Below, piece after piece: positions 22,382-34,000 of a stretch of 64,000 nt of DNA (position 1 is its first letter; the number at the start of each line of letters is the position of its first letter). The notes beneath the pieces were generated by a model. The model was not told the origin of the DNA. It saw nothing but the letters and a program-made list of their open reading frames with translations, and ran no database searches. The position numbers and the translations under genes were made by a program. Origin of the DNA: Actinernus sp. WN-2022 (Eukaryota > Cnidaria > Anthozoa > Actiniaria > Actinernidae); contig JAOWCC010000655.1 in NCBI GenBank assembly GCA_030867875.1, positions 8,144,269 to 8,208,268 on the forward strand, read 5' to 3'.

Positions 22382-24580
22382 CTGAACACTGGTTACGAGA
22401 AGCAAGATGATAAACAAGCACTGCATACAGGGCCACTATCAATGGTGGTAACTTAGTCAGGCAATCAAAAATATTGATGAAGCCAGCTTTAACTTTGAAA
22501 AGAAATCATTATTCAAGAATTTTGTTTTCCATAGTTGCAGCTTTACGAACTTGCGAAGGGTTAGAAGGGCCACAATCAATGTTCTTTGGGTCAACTTTGT
22601 CAGTCGATCAACAATATTCGTGAAGCCAACATCATGGTAGCATAATAACTTAACTTTGAAAAGAAGTTATTATTCAAGAATTTTGTTTTTATATTGGCAG
22701 CTCTACAAACTTGCACGCAGTTTGAAGTAAATAAATGTGTTTTTTTCCACAACCCTCGCGGTTTTCATTTTGTTTTCTGGCTATTTGAGCCCATTTTGAA
22801 ATATTTTGAACGATAAAATACGAGTCATATTTGAATTGAGGACATTGCACTGTATTTACCGGCCATTCTAATTACCTGATACATTAATGCATTCGTTAAC
22901 GGTATGCGTGCTCAGGTGCATTAAGGCCTGGGTCTCAAAATGGCCGCCGGCAAATCAATAGGAGGTAGTTTCTCTCTTTCTCGTTGTAATCGTTTTTCTT
23001 AAAACTTTGACAAACATGATGTTGTCACGACCTTAACAATTAAACATGGCAGTTTCCATGGAAACATGGAATGTGACCTTTGAACTCTAATTTTAAAAAT
23101 ATATATCTAAAAGCCTCGTGCATTATGGTAAAGTGTTTTCGTATTCCGGAGATATTTATGTTTGTGAATCAGAGATAGTCCATGGTTTATAAATCCAACG
23201 AGGACGCTAGAGAAAAATATTATTAAACGGTCGTTAATTTGGGGTATCAAATTTCACATTAGCCTAAATGAGTCTTCCCCATAATTTTTTTAATTGTCCT
23301 CGTTTGACTTATAAACTATGGACTATCTCTAATTCACATGCATAAAAATCCCCGGTATATGAAAACACTTTACCATAATGCAAGAGGCTTTTAAATAAAT
23401 TATTTTCATCAGAGTTCAAAGGTCACATTCCATGTTTCCATGGAAACTGTCATGCCTTATTGTTAAGGTCGTGATAACATCATATTTGTCAAGATTGTAT
23501 GTAAAGATATTGCAAAGAGAAACAGATAGACTACCCCCTCTTGATTTGGGGTGGCCACCTTGAGACCCAGGCCTTAATGCACCTGAGTGCTTCAGTTTAT
23601 ACATATAATTATCGATTTAAACTAATAAATATAAGCACTGCCTACGTTTCTATATGTTGACTGGCAGAATTAAAAGTGGTTAGAAGAGTATTCTATTTTT
23701 CTCTCGAATCCAGCGACGCAAAAATGAACCAGGTTCACTCGTCTCCAGTATTCTAAACGGTCTTTTTTTTTCAAAATGGCGGCGGCTGTTTTCACGCCCG
23801 AGTAAGAAGCGTCGCTTTATGTCTTTGACGTACATCATGGGCTCCTGCGTACATAGAGTACCTATATACGGCAGAAAATTTCGACTTAGGTTTCACACAT
23901 ATATTTTATAGACCTCTCAAAATCTACCATAGACCTCTGGATTTTGCTTTCAAGGGGTTTTGGGCAGGCTTCTTGGGTGGGGCTAAACCTAAGCAGTGAC
24001 GTCACAATATCCGATCCAGCCGCGCGTAAATAAACCTGGGCACGAGGATTAGACGGCATTGCCTATCATAACCTCCTATACATGCTGAACTCAAGTTCGC
24101 GTCGTAAGTTCTTACAAAATCTCACCCAACAGGCCTTTCAGTTCAGTAGACTTAGTGATTTACGCGCTTTACCAACAGGTTCCAATCGTCATGAAAGCCT
24201 CCACACGCCGGGCTTTTAGTTATTGAAGTTCCTAAAATAACTACAAAAACCTTAAATATACCGTATTGTTCTTCTCTTGTGGAGTATGATATATTAATAT
24301 TAAGGTTGGGTGGTTTGACGATAGCACGCGAGACAAACATGAATTGGCAAACACATTGAAAACGTGCCGAAAATTGAAGACGAAGTGGTCTACACTAATA
24401 AGTACATGTTTCCAACGCTTGACACAGAACTATTGAAGAAGTAAATTTCCTACCTTATTTCAAGCTTATAATTACCGATAGAACTACACACAGCCTGGAG
24501 AAAAAGAATGCACTTGATTCCAGCTGAGTGGCGAAAGGTTTTAAAATGCATTGAGAATGTTGAAGGGAGCGGAACAGGGG
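22382..24580. repeat. 1.5-kb tandem unit C, with foldback insertion
   Basis: Third unit. It is longer only because of the 675-bp element at 22912-23586. Homology to units A and B stops near GGAGCGGAACAGG (about 24570), after which the sequence matches the old outlying copy at 19180-19260. Confidence 0.88.
22912..23586. mobile_element. Foldback element, 675 bp, arms about 300 bp
   Basis: Starts TCAGGTGCATTAAGGCC and ends GGCCTTAATGCACCTGA. The arms run inward about 300 bp with roughly 85-90% similarity by eye, leaving a short loop near 23225-23290. GTGC flanks both sides (22908-22911, 23587-23590), and units A/B show related or empty sequence (GCGTGCTTCAG at 21393). No coding capacity. Superfamily unclear. 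Confidence 0.9.
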
Positions 24581-25039
24581 GCGGTACACTCCTTCTCGAC
24601 TGAGTCACTTCGTCTCCAATGAACTTGTTGTTCACTTGATCGTGATTAAACGTACGGTATTAATGCATACAATATGAAAACAAACTGCTTAAAGGCTTCT
24701 AGAATGTTACGAAACGGCTTCGCCCACATTTTAAAACTGGCGGTGCTTGGTGAATAAGTTGTGATTCTTTTAATCATTGAAAGAGTTTTCTCGCGTTTTG
24801 CTTTATAGAGTTGTAGCCAGATGCCTCCTTATGTTTTCTCTCAAGTTTAAAGGTGTCCTGTGTGGATGTGCTATCTATGTTTGCGTGAGTATTGCGTACG
24901 TTTCCCCGCGGGTCTAAATACCAGACTTCTAATTACCAACCGAAGCTCCCCGAGCCTTTTGAAAGCGGATTGTGCTTTGGTTGCGTAATAACATACAATT
25001 AAGATATTCCTACAACAGGCAAACCGTTCACTGTCAGTA
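24581..25039. other. Non-coding stretch
   Basis: I see no gene, transposon end or conserved repeat beyond the first 75 bp, which match the outlying copy at 19190-19260. Confidence 0.4.
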
Positions 25040-25212
25040 CAATAGACCTAGCCATCTTGCCTGCTTGTTAGAGGATTCAGTGTTTTGTTTTCCAATAACT
25101 TAAATTGCCAAATTTCTTCTTGGGATACAGAAAAAGAAAAAAGCATCACTCATGGGAAAAGTCACGTGGTCTGAAATGGGACAATAAACAGGCAAGCTGA
25201 CTAGGTCTATTG
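25040..25212. mobile_element. Mariner-like MITE, 173 bp
   Basis: The ends are CAATAGACCTAGCCATCTTG and its near-complement CAAGCTGACTAGGTCTATTG, flanked by TA on both sides (25038-25039, 25213-25214). TA duplication is characteristic of Tc1/mariner. No coding capacity. Confidence 0.65.
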
Positions 25213-25330
25213 TATACGTAATTAACTAACCTCACGCTTTAGGGAACTTTTTGGATCATCAGATAGATTAATGATGTCCAAAAATAGCAGCATTTGGAAC
25301 TTTCTAGATAGAAATCATGCCAAGAGCTTT

Positions 25331-26470
25331 AACAGGCCTTCAAAAACTCATGAATAATTAATGACCATTTTGTCCAATCAGATGAAGCAAATCAGTCACG
25401 TGCATGCTCCTTTATACCACGGAGGGATTCGAATTCTGTCCCAGGGGGAAACGGGGTTAATGATTGAGACAATGGATAAGCACCTTCCAACTCTTGGAAT
25501 TTCTATTGATGTTTCAGCTTTCTCATTGAATTGCTAATTAGGATGAACGTTTCATATACAGAATAATAATGAACATGAAATTCCCAAAGATGGCAAAAAG
25601 TATACACAGAACTTTTGCTCTAAGTTTACTAATATCAGCAGACTACCGAGATACACATGATATTTTTAAAATGAAGTTATCCAACTACCATTACTTGTTT
25701 ATCCACAGGCAGCCCAAGCCAATGATTTTTACAAGGAATGTATGGAAATGTTTAGAAAAAATCTAAAACTGTATTAAAATGATCAATAAAGTCATGACAT
25801 CTTACCTGTGTGTTGTGAAGTTGTTCCTCATCACTGATGTGTTTATTTCTGGTTTGAGGCTATTCTGGCCTTTTTTCCTACCCTATATAAATATTGAGAA
25901 GGCGGGAAACACAAGACGCCGACGCCTTGAAGAGTCGCCACATGGACTAATGGCGTCTTGTGTTTCCCGCCTTCTCATATTTATATTCCTTGTAAAAATC
26001 ATTAGCTTGGGATGCCTGTGGTTTACCGAGCCACTGTTTAGTTTCAATTATTAAACCAAACTGAAAGCCTTAAAATAATAAAAACGTGCATTAAACTTAA
26101 AACATGCTCTTCATATTTTGTGCTGGAGTCAAACATTTAGAGTCTGCCGTCATGTCAGTCACATCGCTTTCCAAGTCTTGAACTCAGTATCAAATTCAAC
26201 CACGACACCAAATCCTTCAAGTGCAGGTTCTTCTTGCCCTAGCTTGTTCTAGCATTGCGAAACGCCGCTTCAAACATCATAGTATGGTAATTTCTTCATG
26301 TCATTCCCTTCAGATGTTCGTAATCGCAGGCGGTGATTACTCGAATATTTTGCATGGCGTTGTGAATACAAAGTTTCAATGGTTCATAAAGCAACCATTA
26401 TAAGATTTTGAAGCCGTTTAATAAACTCGCAGCACGTGTTTTATGAGGTCTAAAACTCTCGGGCTGCGTC
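25331..26470. repeat. Dispersed repeat (copy also at 39638-43312; partial at 29930-30180)
   Basis: Begins CAAAAACTCATGAATAATTAATG and matches the block inserted in intron 3 of paralogue 2, plus a third, more diverged partial copy at 29930. The copy here carries a MITE (25702-26021) that the 42.6-kb copy lacks. No coding frame recognised. Confidence 0.7.
25702..26021. mobile_element. MITE with internal hairpin, 320 bp
   Basis: The outer inverted ends are CCACAGGCAGCCCAAGCC and GGCTTGGG/ATGCCTGTGG-type, matching over about 37 bp. TTTA flanks both sides (25698-25701, 26022-26025), and the empty site CTTGTTTACCGAGCC is kept at about 42646-42660. Inside is a second, perfect hairpin with arms of about 35 bp (GAGAAGGCGGGAAACACAAG... 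and its complement) at 25884-25919 and 25950-25985. Confidence 0.85.
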
Positions 26471-26777
26471 CTCGAATTTTAAACTTGCTCGTTTATTTAA
26501 CAGTACTTAATACACTCAAATATCTGTATATCCGAAATGGTACGAGATCTTTATTAATTTCACACCTTGGCCATCAGCAAACATTAATCCATCAAATATG
26601 TTTAACGTGGACACCAGTAGGAAAAGAAGTGTTTTTCCCAAATTTCACTATTATTCTAATAAGGTTTTTCTCACGGTTATACTGACCACGTGTCGTGGCG
26701 TACTTCTTTGTTCTCGTCACGTTGTGACGTCACCCGTGCATGAGATGCAGGCCAAAATGACATCTATAATTATTGTC
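26471..26777. promoter_or_regulatory. Upstream region of signal-peptide exon A
   Basis: Non-coding. From about 26640 (TTTTTCTCACGGTTATACTGA) it is related to 27790 onward and to 29725 onward, so the promoter region exists in three diverged copies. It contains GTTGTGACGTCACCC (CRE-like TGACGTCA, near 26725). Confidence 0.4.
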
Positions 26778-26785
26778 TATAAAAG
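26778..26785 (+). promoter_or_regulatory. TATA box, promoter A
   Basis: TATAAAAG lies 138 bp before the ATG of exon A, inside a segment (26752-26985) duplicated almost exactly at 27856-28090. The expected transcription start is about 30 bp downstream, giving a 5' UTR of roughly 105-110 nt. Confidence 0.7.
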
Positions 26786-26915
26786 GGCAGATGCGGAAAA
26801 ATAACATATTTGTTGAATTTAAAGCAAATGCACTTGCATTCTTTAACACTGCACTTGAGGCAAGAACAGTCATTTGAGTTCCTTCATCGAATCCATCCAA
26901 TTTATTTTCTCCAAG

Positions 26916-26979
26916 ATGGCGAAGTTAATTGTTGTTCTGGTAATTGTCATGATGACTACATTTCCTGACGGATTGGAAA
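26916..26979 (+). CDS. Signal-peptide exon A (alternative first exon)
   Basis: Context CAAGATGGC, then MAKLIVVLVIVMMTTFPDGL-E, and the donor GTAAGT at 26980. A short charged start, a 12-residue hydrophobic core and a small-residue end make a clear signal peptide. The exon ends in phase 1 (one base of the next codon), matching exon 2 at 32510. It encodes the same peptide as exon B at 28021. It could be an alternative first exon of paralogue 2, or the start of a gene whose other exons were lost. Confidence 0.7.
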
Positions 26980-27855
26980 GTAAGTTTTTGTCAATTGCCG
27001 AATAGTATCTTTTTATACATTTGAATTATCTTTTTTAGTAAGATAAAGAGTGGAGTCACTCTTTTTATAGGCAACTGATTGCGTGCAGGCATATTCCCGC
27101 AATGTATTATAAGAAAGCCGGTTAAAACGAGTATTTAACAGGTTTTCTTACATTGTGTGCAAATGCTTAAGCACACGCTCTTACAGCTTTGGAAAGGAAA
27201 GCAAGGCATCTATATTATCTAAAAGACAATAACTTAAGTATTACTCGTAAAAGGAAGGTCAAGACTAGATCATCCTAGATAAATATTCTACTTACGATGC
27301 CTCTGTATTATAAGTGGGTACTTGACCAAATGCTGGAGTGTCGCGCAAACGAAGCTTGCGTGAAATCAGTCGATTGGATCGAACCTTGCATGAGAGTAGT
27401 CCAATTATAAGAATAGGTGGCATCGCTAATGGCCACTTGAGACTGACTCCTAATGGCAGTTGAGTTGAGCCTAATGATTATCGTTGTATTCGATCAACTC
27501 TAATGACTATTGTTCTAAGGTTGGACGCTTATGGATAATCCATGAATACAAGACATCCAATGGAATCAAAATATCACTAAGTGATTTCTCACGAATGGAC
27601 ACTTAATTAAGTTAGATGTCTTTGCAAATGGACTGCTATTAACTGTATTGTTAATAGTGACTAAATGGAATAATTTAATATACTGACCCTAAAACGTATG
27701 GGCTCGAATAATAGTCAACACAAAATAAAATTGTACTTTTTCCTAAACTCTGCTCAAACTGTCCAAACATATTTCCTAACACTTCTAGTGACACTTTTCT
27801 CGTGGTTATACTCATTATCTGAACTTAATTCAGATCTTAAGCACCTTTATGGATG
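26980..27855. other. Sequence between the two first exons
   Basis: AT-rich with no ORF. The first part, just after the donor, resembles 28085-28220, so the duplication includes part of the first intron. The last part (from 27780) is the upstream region of promoter B. Confidence 0.45.
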
Positions 27856-27882
27856 GCCAAAATGACATCTATAATTATTGTC

Positions 27883-27890
27883 TATAAAAG
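27883..27890 (+). promoter_or_regulatory. TATA box, promoter B
   Basis: TATAAAAG in the second copy of the promoter/5' UTR/first-exon segment, 138 bp before ATG 28021, the same spacing as promoter A. Confidence 0.7.
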
Positions 27891-28020
27891 GGCAGATGCG
27901 GAAAAATAACATATTTGTTGAATTTAAAGCAAACGCACTTGCATTCTTTAACACTGCACTTGAGGCAAGAACAGTCATTTGAGTTCCTTCGTCGAATCCA
28001 TCCAATTTATTTTCTCCAAG

Positions 28021-28084
28021 ATGGCGAAGTTAATTGTTGTTCTGGTAATTGTCATGATGACTACTTTTCCTGACGGATTGGAAA
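28021..28084 (+). CDS. Signal-peptide exon B (first exon of paralogue 2)
   Basis: Same 21 codons as exon A (one silent difference, ACA/ACT), with donor GTAAGT at 28085 in phase 1. It is the nearer of the two first exons to exon 2. Confidence 0.72.
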
Positions 28085-31000
28085 GTAAGTTTTAGTGTTT
28101 GTCAATTGCCGAATAGCAGCCTTCTGTATCGACCACAGAGTATATGATATTTAAGTTATATTCTTCGTTCTTCACTAGTATCTTTTTATACATTTGAATT
28201 ATCTTTTCTCAGTAAGATGCAGGGTATATTTTAGCTATTTCAGGAGCGTACAAGTTTCAATGGAAATTCGTTTAGAAGATTGGATACATGCTATTATTAG
28301 TGCTACTCTATCAAATCATTGCTTTTGAGTATAATGTTGTTTGAGGTTTCAATTCGAAACACACATTCCTTTGTCTCAAACGGATTAAAATCTACTTCGC
28401 GAAGTTTCTCTACTTCGAAAAGGAACTATATTAAACTTAGGCCATCTATTCATTGGGTCAGAGATTTTTTCTCTTTCCCTCGTAGGGCGTGCACACTTAG
28501 CACTACAGCTTACCACGTGACTTTACATCACATCCTTTACACTTACTAGTGCTACGCGGCAAACATGATTTCCTATCATAACTACATATACATCTATTCA
28601 TTATCTTGACAACTAGGCTCGCCAAAATACGAATGACCCGTTTAAATACACAGCCGTATTAGATGCTTAGCAGACTAACAACCTCTACTTATGAAATCTA
28701 GATATCAATATATAAGATACACAGCAACTTGTCACCCATTCATAGCATGTGTCTTACATAACAGTCAATCCGCTTAATAAGTATAATTTTAGAATAACAA
28801 CAAACAGACTCATCGATCGTACGATTCCTAGTTTAATACATACCTTATGGCCTTCGAATACATATGGGCCGCGTCAGGCAAAAAGGGCCTGGACGACATA
28901 ATATCTAAATGTATTTTGAAATTGTACCATGTTTTTTTATACTTGTGGTGCGATTACAATATGCATCGCGAGCGCCACATTGTGCTACTAACAAGTAGTG
29001 TTGATTTCATGAAATTGACCAGTGAAATCGAAGACAAAATATACGATATTTTTACACGAGGGTGTGATCACAATTTTAGCAGGCGCAAATGATTCCTTAT
29101 CATCAAACGATTTTTTAAAGGTGTAAATTGTACTATTGCTAAAATCATATTATGAGCTACGGGGAGTAGAATGACTGCAGAAAAGAACTTTTTTGGCCAA
29201 AAAGTGATCATCTTGTTCATCTTATTTATTTTTTACTCTTTAATGCCAGCAGGTATAAATGAATGTCATACATCAATTGCAAAATCATCCCCTCTGACAG
29301 GATTCCTAATTTTCGTGGTCATATTTGTAATCGGGCCCTTGCATCAAAATCACGTAAATTTCACCCCTGATTTTTGTTGTCAATTTCTTGAAACTGACAT
29401 TTATTGTTAGGAATGAAATGTAGAGCTTCTCGTCAAGAATACAATACAATCTTCAACCTGTTATTAGGAACACCTATGTAGGATTTTTTTAACTTGAATG
29501 TCGTCCGGGCCCTTTTTGCCTGACGCGGCCCATATTTCAGTCCCTGTTTGATATAACGAGGAAAAACTATCAGAAGCGCATCACGGTAGGCTGATTATAT
29601 AGCGTCGACAATATTTGAACGGTTGAGACTCCGTTTTAGCATTTTTCCAAATCAGAAAATGGGTGAACCAAAAGGCAGTAATTCAAGGAAGGAGAAAGCA
29701 TGTATTACTCAAATGTCATTCTTCTAATAAGACTTTTCTCGTGGTTTACTCGTTATCTGAACTTACTTCAGATCTTAATCATCTTTATGGATGGCTACTT
29801 GCAAGCAGACTATGTATTACTGATTTAGACAAAAAAATTGTTGGTTTTTACCTCAAAACAAAAGTCAAGACAACTACTACACGATATATCCCATCAATTG
29901 TTTTTCAAACAACGCTTTTCGTCTTTCAAAAACTCATCCATAATTAATGAGCATTTTGTCCAGTCAGATGAAGCAATCAGTCAGTGCATGCACCTTAAAA
30001 CCTGATAAATCTCATCATTCTAAAAAGCCCGGAGAAGGATTTGATTCCGTCCCAGGAAAAATGGGGTTAATTGATAAAAACAATGGATATGGTAATTGAT
30101 TATCTAGGTACCTAAAAATACGTGTACCTTTTTGCTAATTTTGGGCCTTTATCAGTGAATTTCTAATTAGGATAAATCATTATGTAAAGATTTTTAATTT
30201 TAAAAAGTGCTAGTGACACGAATTTTGAGTCATCGTTTTAAAAGTTAAGTCAAAAGTACTTGACGTGCGTAAAGTGATGGCGAAATTTTGTTTTGATGTT
30301 CTTCAAAGCCCATTTTTTATCAACCCGAGAAACTTCATTTTGATAACATGAAATCGAGCGAGATTATTACGTCACAACCAGAAACCTGTGAAGTGAGGAA
30401 GGCAAATGTGTCAGAGATGGACAGCCATCGTCAGTCATTTCTAATTGAAAAGTCAAACTGATTAGGGAAATGGATAGCGAAAAGCCAGTTAACATCTCGA
30501 CTCTTCGTGAACCGAACAACACAAACGTCGACCTTGTTCTGTGTATGTTTGTTATTCTTGTATTAATATTCATGCCCAGTCGTTGTTGCCGCTAGCTGGT
30601 GTGATCATGCAGATAACCAGTTATGTGTGTGGCCTTCCCGATATTAGTCTTGCTCGATGTTGGACAAATTAGTAAGCAGATGCCTAGCAAGCACTTCATG
30701 GTAGATTACTTCATAAATCTCGGACGATTCAAAGCAGGTGTAGCGAAATGTGTATTATCTCATTCATTTCAAATATTGGGTCGCTTGGGACTTGTTTGCG
30801 AGTCAGTCTTTGATATAGTTTAGCTCATGCACGTGAATGGGGGCCATACACGCACATTCTCCATAGCTAGGTTTTAATAGTGATAGAGCCTTCCCAGCCT
30901 TCAGAAACCTCATTATCTAGGAAGAAGCTGAGAGACCAAAGCCCATACGTGACTCTAAAACTACATCTCGGATGAGGAAAAACTTAGCTGATACAGTATA

Positions 31001-34000
31001 GAAAGTTCCTGTTAATTTGTTCGGCGGCTCAGTTCGGTTCAATTCAGTATCAACAACAGTATTACGAGTCAATATACTTCTTTAAAGAGTTCCCCTTTAG
31101 TTTATTTCTTCAACCAGAAAACGAGCACAGCATTTGGCATATACTGAAAATATATATATGCTTAACCAGATACTAATACTAATTAAAACTTAGTTTTGGT
31201 AAAACTGAAAACATGCACGTACCATTCTAGAATACATTGTCTCTTCTACTGTGTACACGATTGCCATCTGCATTTCCTCACCTCCTTTGGCCTATGAAGT
31301 TTCGAAATGTGGCACAAGAGTAATATCGAATTGGATTTTAACCATCAAATCCTAAACTACAGACTTGTTTACTAAATGTCAAGGAAAAGTCGCTTGACTG
31401 CGCTTCACTTTCAGTATCGAAATCTACATCCGCCATGTTGAGAAAGACTCGTGTTAATGTTCTGGTTGTGAAGTCAAAGGCCACCACAAAGCACAGTTGA
31501 GAGGAAAATTAACCGGGCTTCCTGTGCTGAGAATTCGAAAATACGCCCTAAAACATTTGGAGCAAAACAATCATTAATATAATTTAAGAGCCATGTCCCC
31601 CTGATGTTGTAAAATTTTGAAGAAAAAGTCAAAAATCGTGTCACTAGTACTGGTAAATATTTATATGAAGGTTTCATCCTAATTCAGAAAAATCACTGAT
31701 AAATTAAGGCCCAAAGTTAGCAAAAAGTACACGGATCAATGCCATGGTGTCTTCTCTTCCTATCGTTATGCCTTCTCTGTCTGCTTTCTTCAGTTTTCTG
31801 GTTTACCACGCCATCGAGGATAAACGGTCGCATCTCGGCAACCAAAGCTCGGCGTAATATAGTTAACCTAATGACATTATAAGTACGGTTGAATAAAGAA
31901 AGTAATATAGAAGACTGGAATAATACAGTAATAATATTATTATAATAGTAGACGAAAACGTTTATTCGTCTTGCCTTCGCTTATCTTATCTCTGCAGTTA
32001 CTACTTGGCCTGCATTTCTCTCTTACAGGTGACGCTAAATACCACAAATAATGTCGTTGGATATCGCGCTCCCCATAAGCCGTTACAAACCTCTTGCATA
32101 CATTTAGTCAACCAAAAGATCTCCTGTCATGTTCACAATATTTGTGTCGAGACTCTCAATCTTCCCAAGACCCTCCCAAGGTCGACTTGTAAATGCAATA
32201 TTCTCCAAGGAGGAATCTTTATTTTTCCTTGCAGTTTGCCATTCTGAGAATATCTTCAAATACCATTTTGTGTCGTGTTAACCTGGGTTTGCATTATTCC
32301 AGAAACTGTTTCATCTCCGATTCTCCGTGAACGGCTAATGAAAGGCATAACGTCGCCACTACATGCAATTTTATCTCTCACTGAATGACTTGAATTAACT
32401 GAATTTAAAATTCTAATTTAGAATTCCAAAGGGCGAGGAGGGAGACATTCTTTTCTCTTTTGTAGTCCTTGTTAAAGTTACTTAGCCCGCACTCTTCAAT
32501 CGTTTGCAGGTATCAAATTCCACAAAATCAACCGTGGCTCTGTGTGTTTCAGTGCAGCTGGAAATCGCCCGGGGATTTTCTACTACAAAGGCCCACCAAA
32601 GATTGTGAATGGGATACTGCTCGTCCACAGACATGGTACTGTAATGTTAGCTGTCTTGGTAATGTTAGTTAGATCACATATTTTCACATCACACCTCAGT
32701 TTCTTTGTTCGTTATGGGCGAATATATATTGACATTGCATTTTAACACTGATGTAATATATATTCTCCTTTCATTTTAATATATATATATATTTCCCTAG
32801 ACTTATTCACTCACGCTTTTCCTACGGAGAAGCAATTTGAAAGGAAAGGATCGAATAAAACGGCACGTGTTACGAGTTCGAACTTGAACCCTCAGGTCTC
32901 ACTCTCTTTTGTTTCTAGTCATCTGTTCTATCCGCTATACTACAAGCTACGTTGGTTAAAACATAGTTAATAGAGTGAAATGGTTATGAAACCCAGCGAC
33001 CTTCTTTGTTATATGTCTTTGTTAGCTTTTTTCAACCACTACCCTGCACAAAACACAATAGAAATTCCAATGTGTTAATCAATCAGCCAATAGAAACATG
33101 TGAGTTCAGTCGTTCAGGGTACGCTAATGAACTATGACCCTGCACAATCTTTTGTCTTGCCCCCTTCCAACATAAATCGCAGCACCTTTGTTAGCCCCTT
33201 TGAAGTTTGCCGGGTTTCATAACCATTCCACTCTATTAACTATGGTTAAAAGGACCGAGATAAAAAAAACAATTGGAATATAGTCACACCCACTCAGCCA
33301 ATCACCGCCCAGCATTTTACAGCAATATATTCCATAAAGTGTCTTAATGAGGCAAGTGGCGTGAGCCTTGAAGCACAGAGAAATTGCTGGGTAAATAAAT
33401 TAGTATTCATAGTGTAATATATGTCAATCATGTTGTGTAATCATGTTCTATAATTAGCGGAGAGACTTGTAACAACCAGAGAACACGAACAGCACGGACG
33501 GCCGTAATAAAAGCTGCTAGTGTCCTTTCAGGACATGACATGGTGTCAGAAGTGCTGAATACGAATCCAGCATTTTCAAGATTCGAGGAGCACTGGATCC
33601 TCTTTGAAAAAACCCGAGATGAAAGGCAAGACACAAGAGGAAAAATGCTCCTGTTTCCTTCTCTGTATCGGCTAGTCTAACGCTATAGTTACTCTAAATT
33701 TCATAAAGCACTCGTGTTCATTGTCTAACCCTTACTAAGAAGTCTTTTGAACAGTGGTTTTATACTACTACGTACCAGGCAAACAATGGTTCCTAAAGAT
33801 TTATGAAAAGAGATATGGTTTCTGCGTACTGACGGGGAAACCTCGACATTGTGAAAAATAAACATTCATTATAGGCCTTCCGCTCGGGGGTCAGTGGGAT
33901 TTAGTCACCGGTCTTGAACCTCGGAAAATAAACTCCTAACCCCCTCGCTCTAAGCCGACAACCCGTATTTAGTTGCTTTTGTTCTTGTTGTATTTGATTG

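Noticed and set aside
28847..29092. 81-codon plus-strand ORF
   Set aside because: It starts outside and runs across the terminal inverted repeat of the 28866-29531 element, so it is a chance frame.
32469..32672. Frame reading YQIPQNQPWLCVFQCSW across exon 2
   Set aside because: Open and protein-like, but out of phase with the signal-peptide exon and exon 3. The chosen frame joins all exons, and differences between paralogues fit it better.
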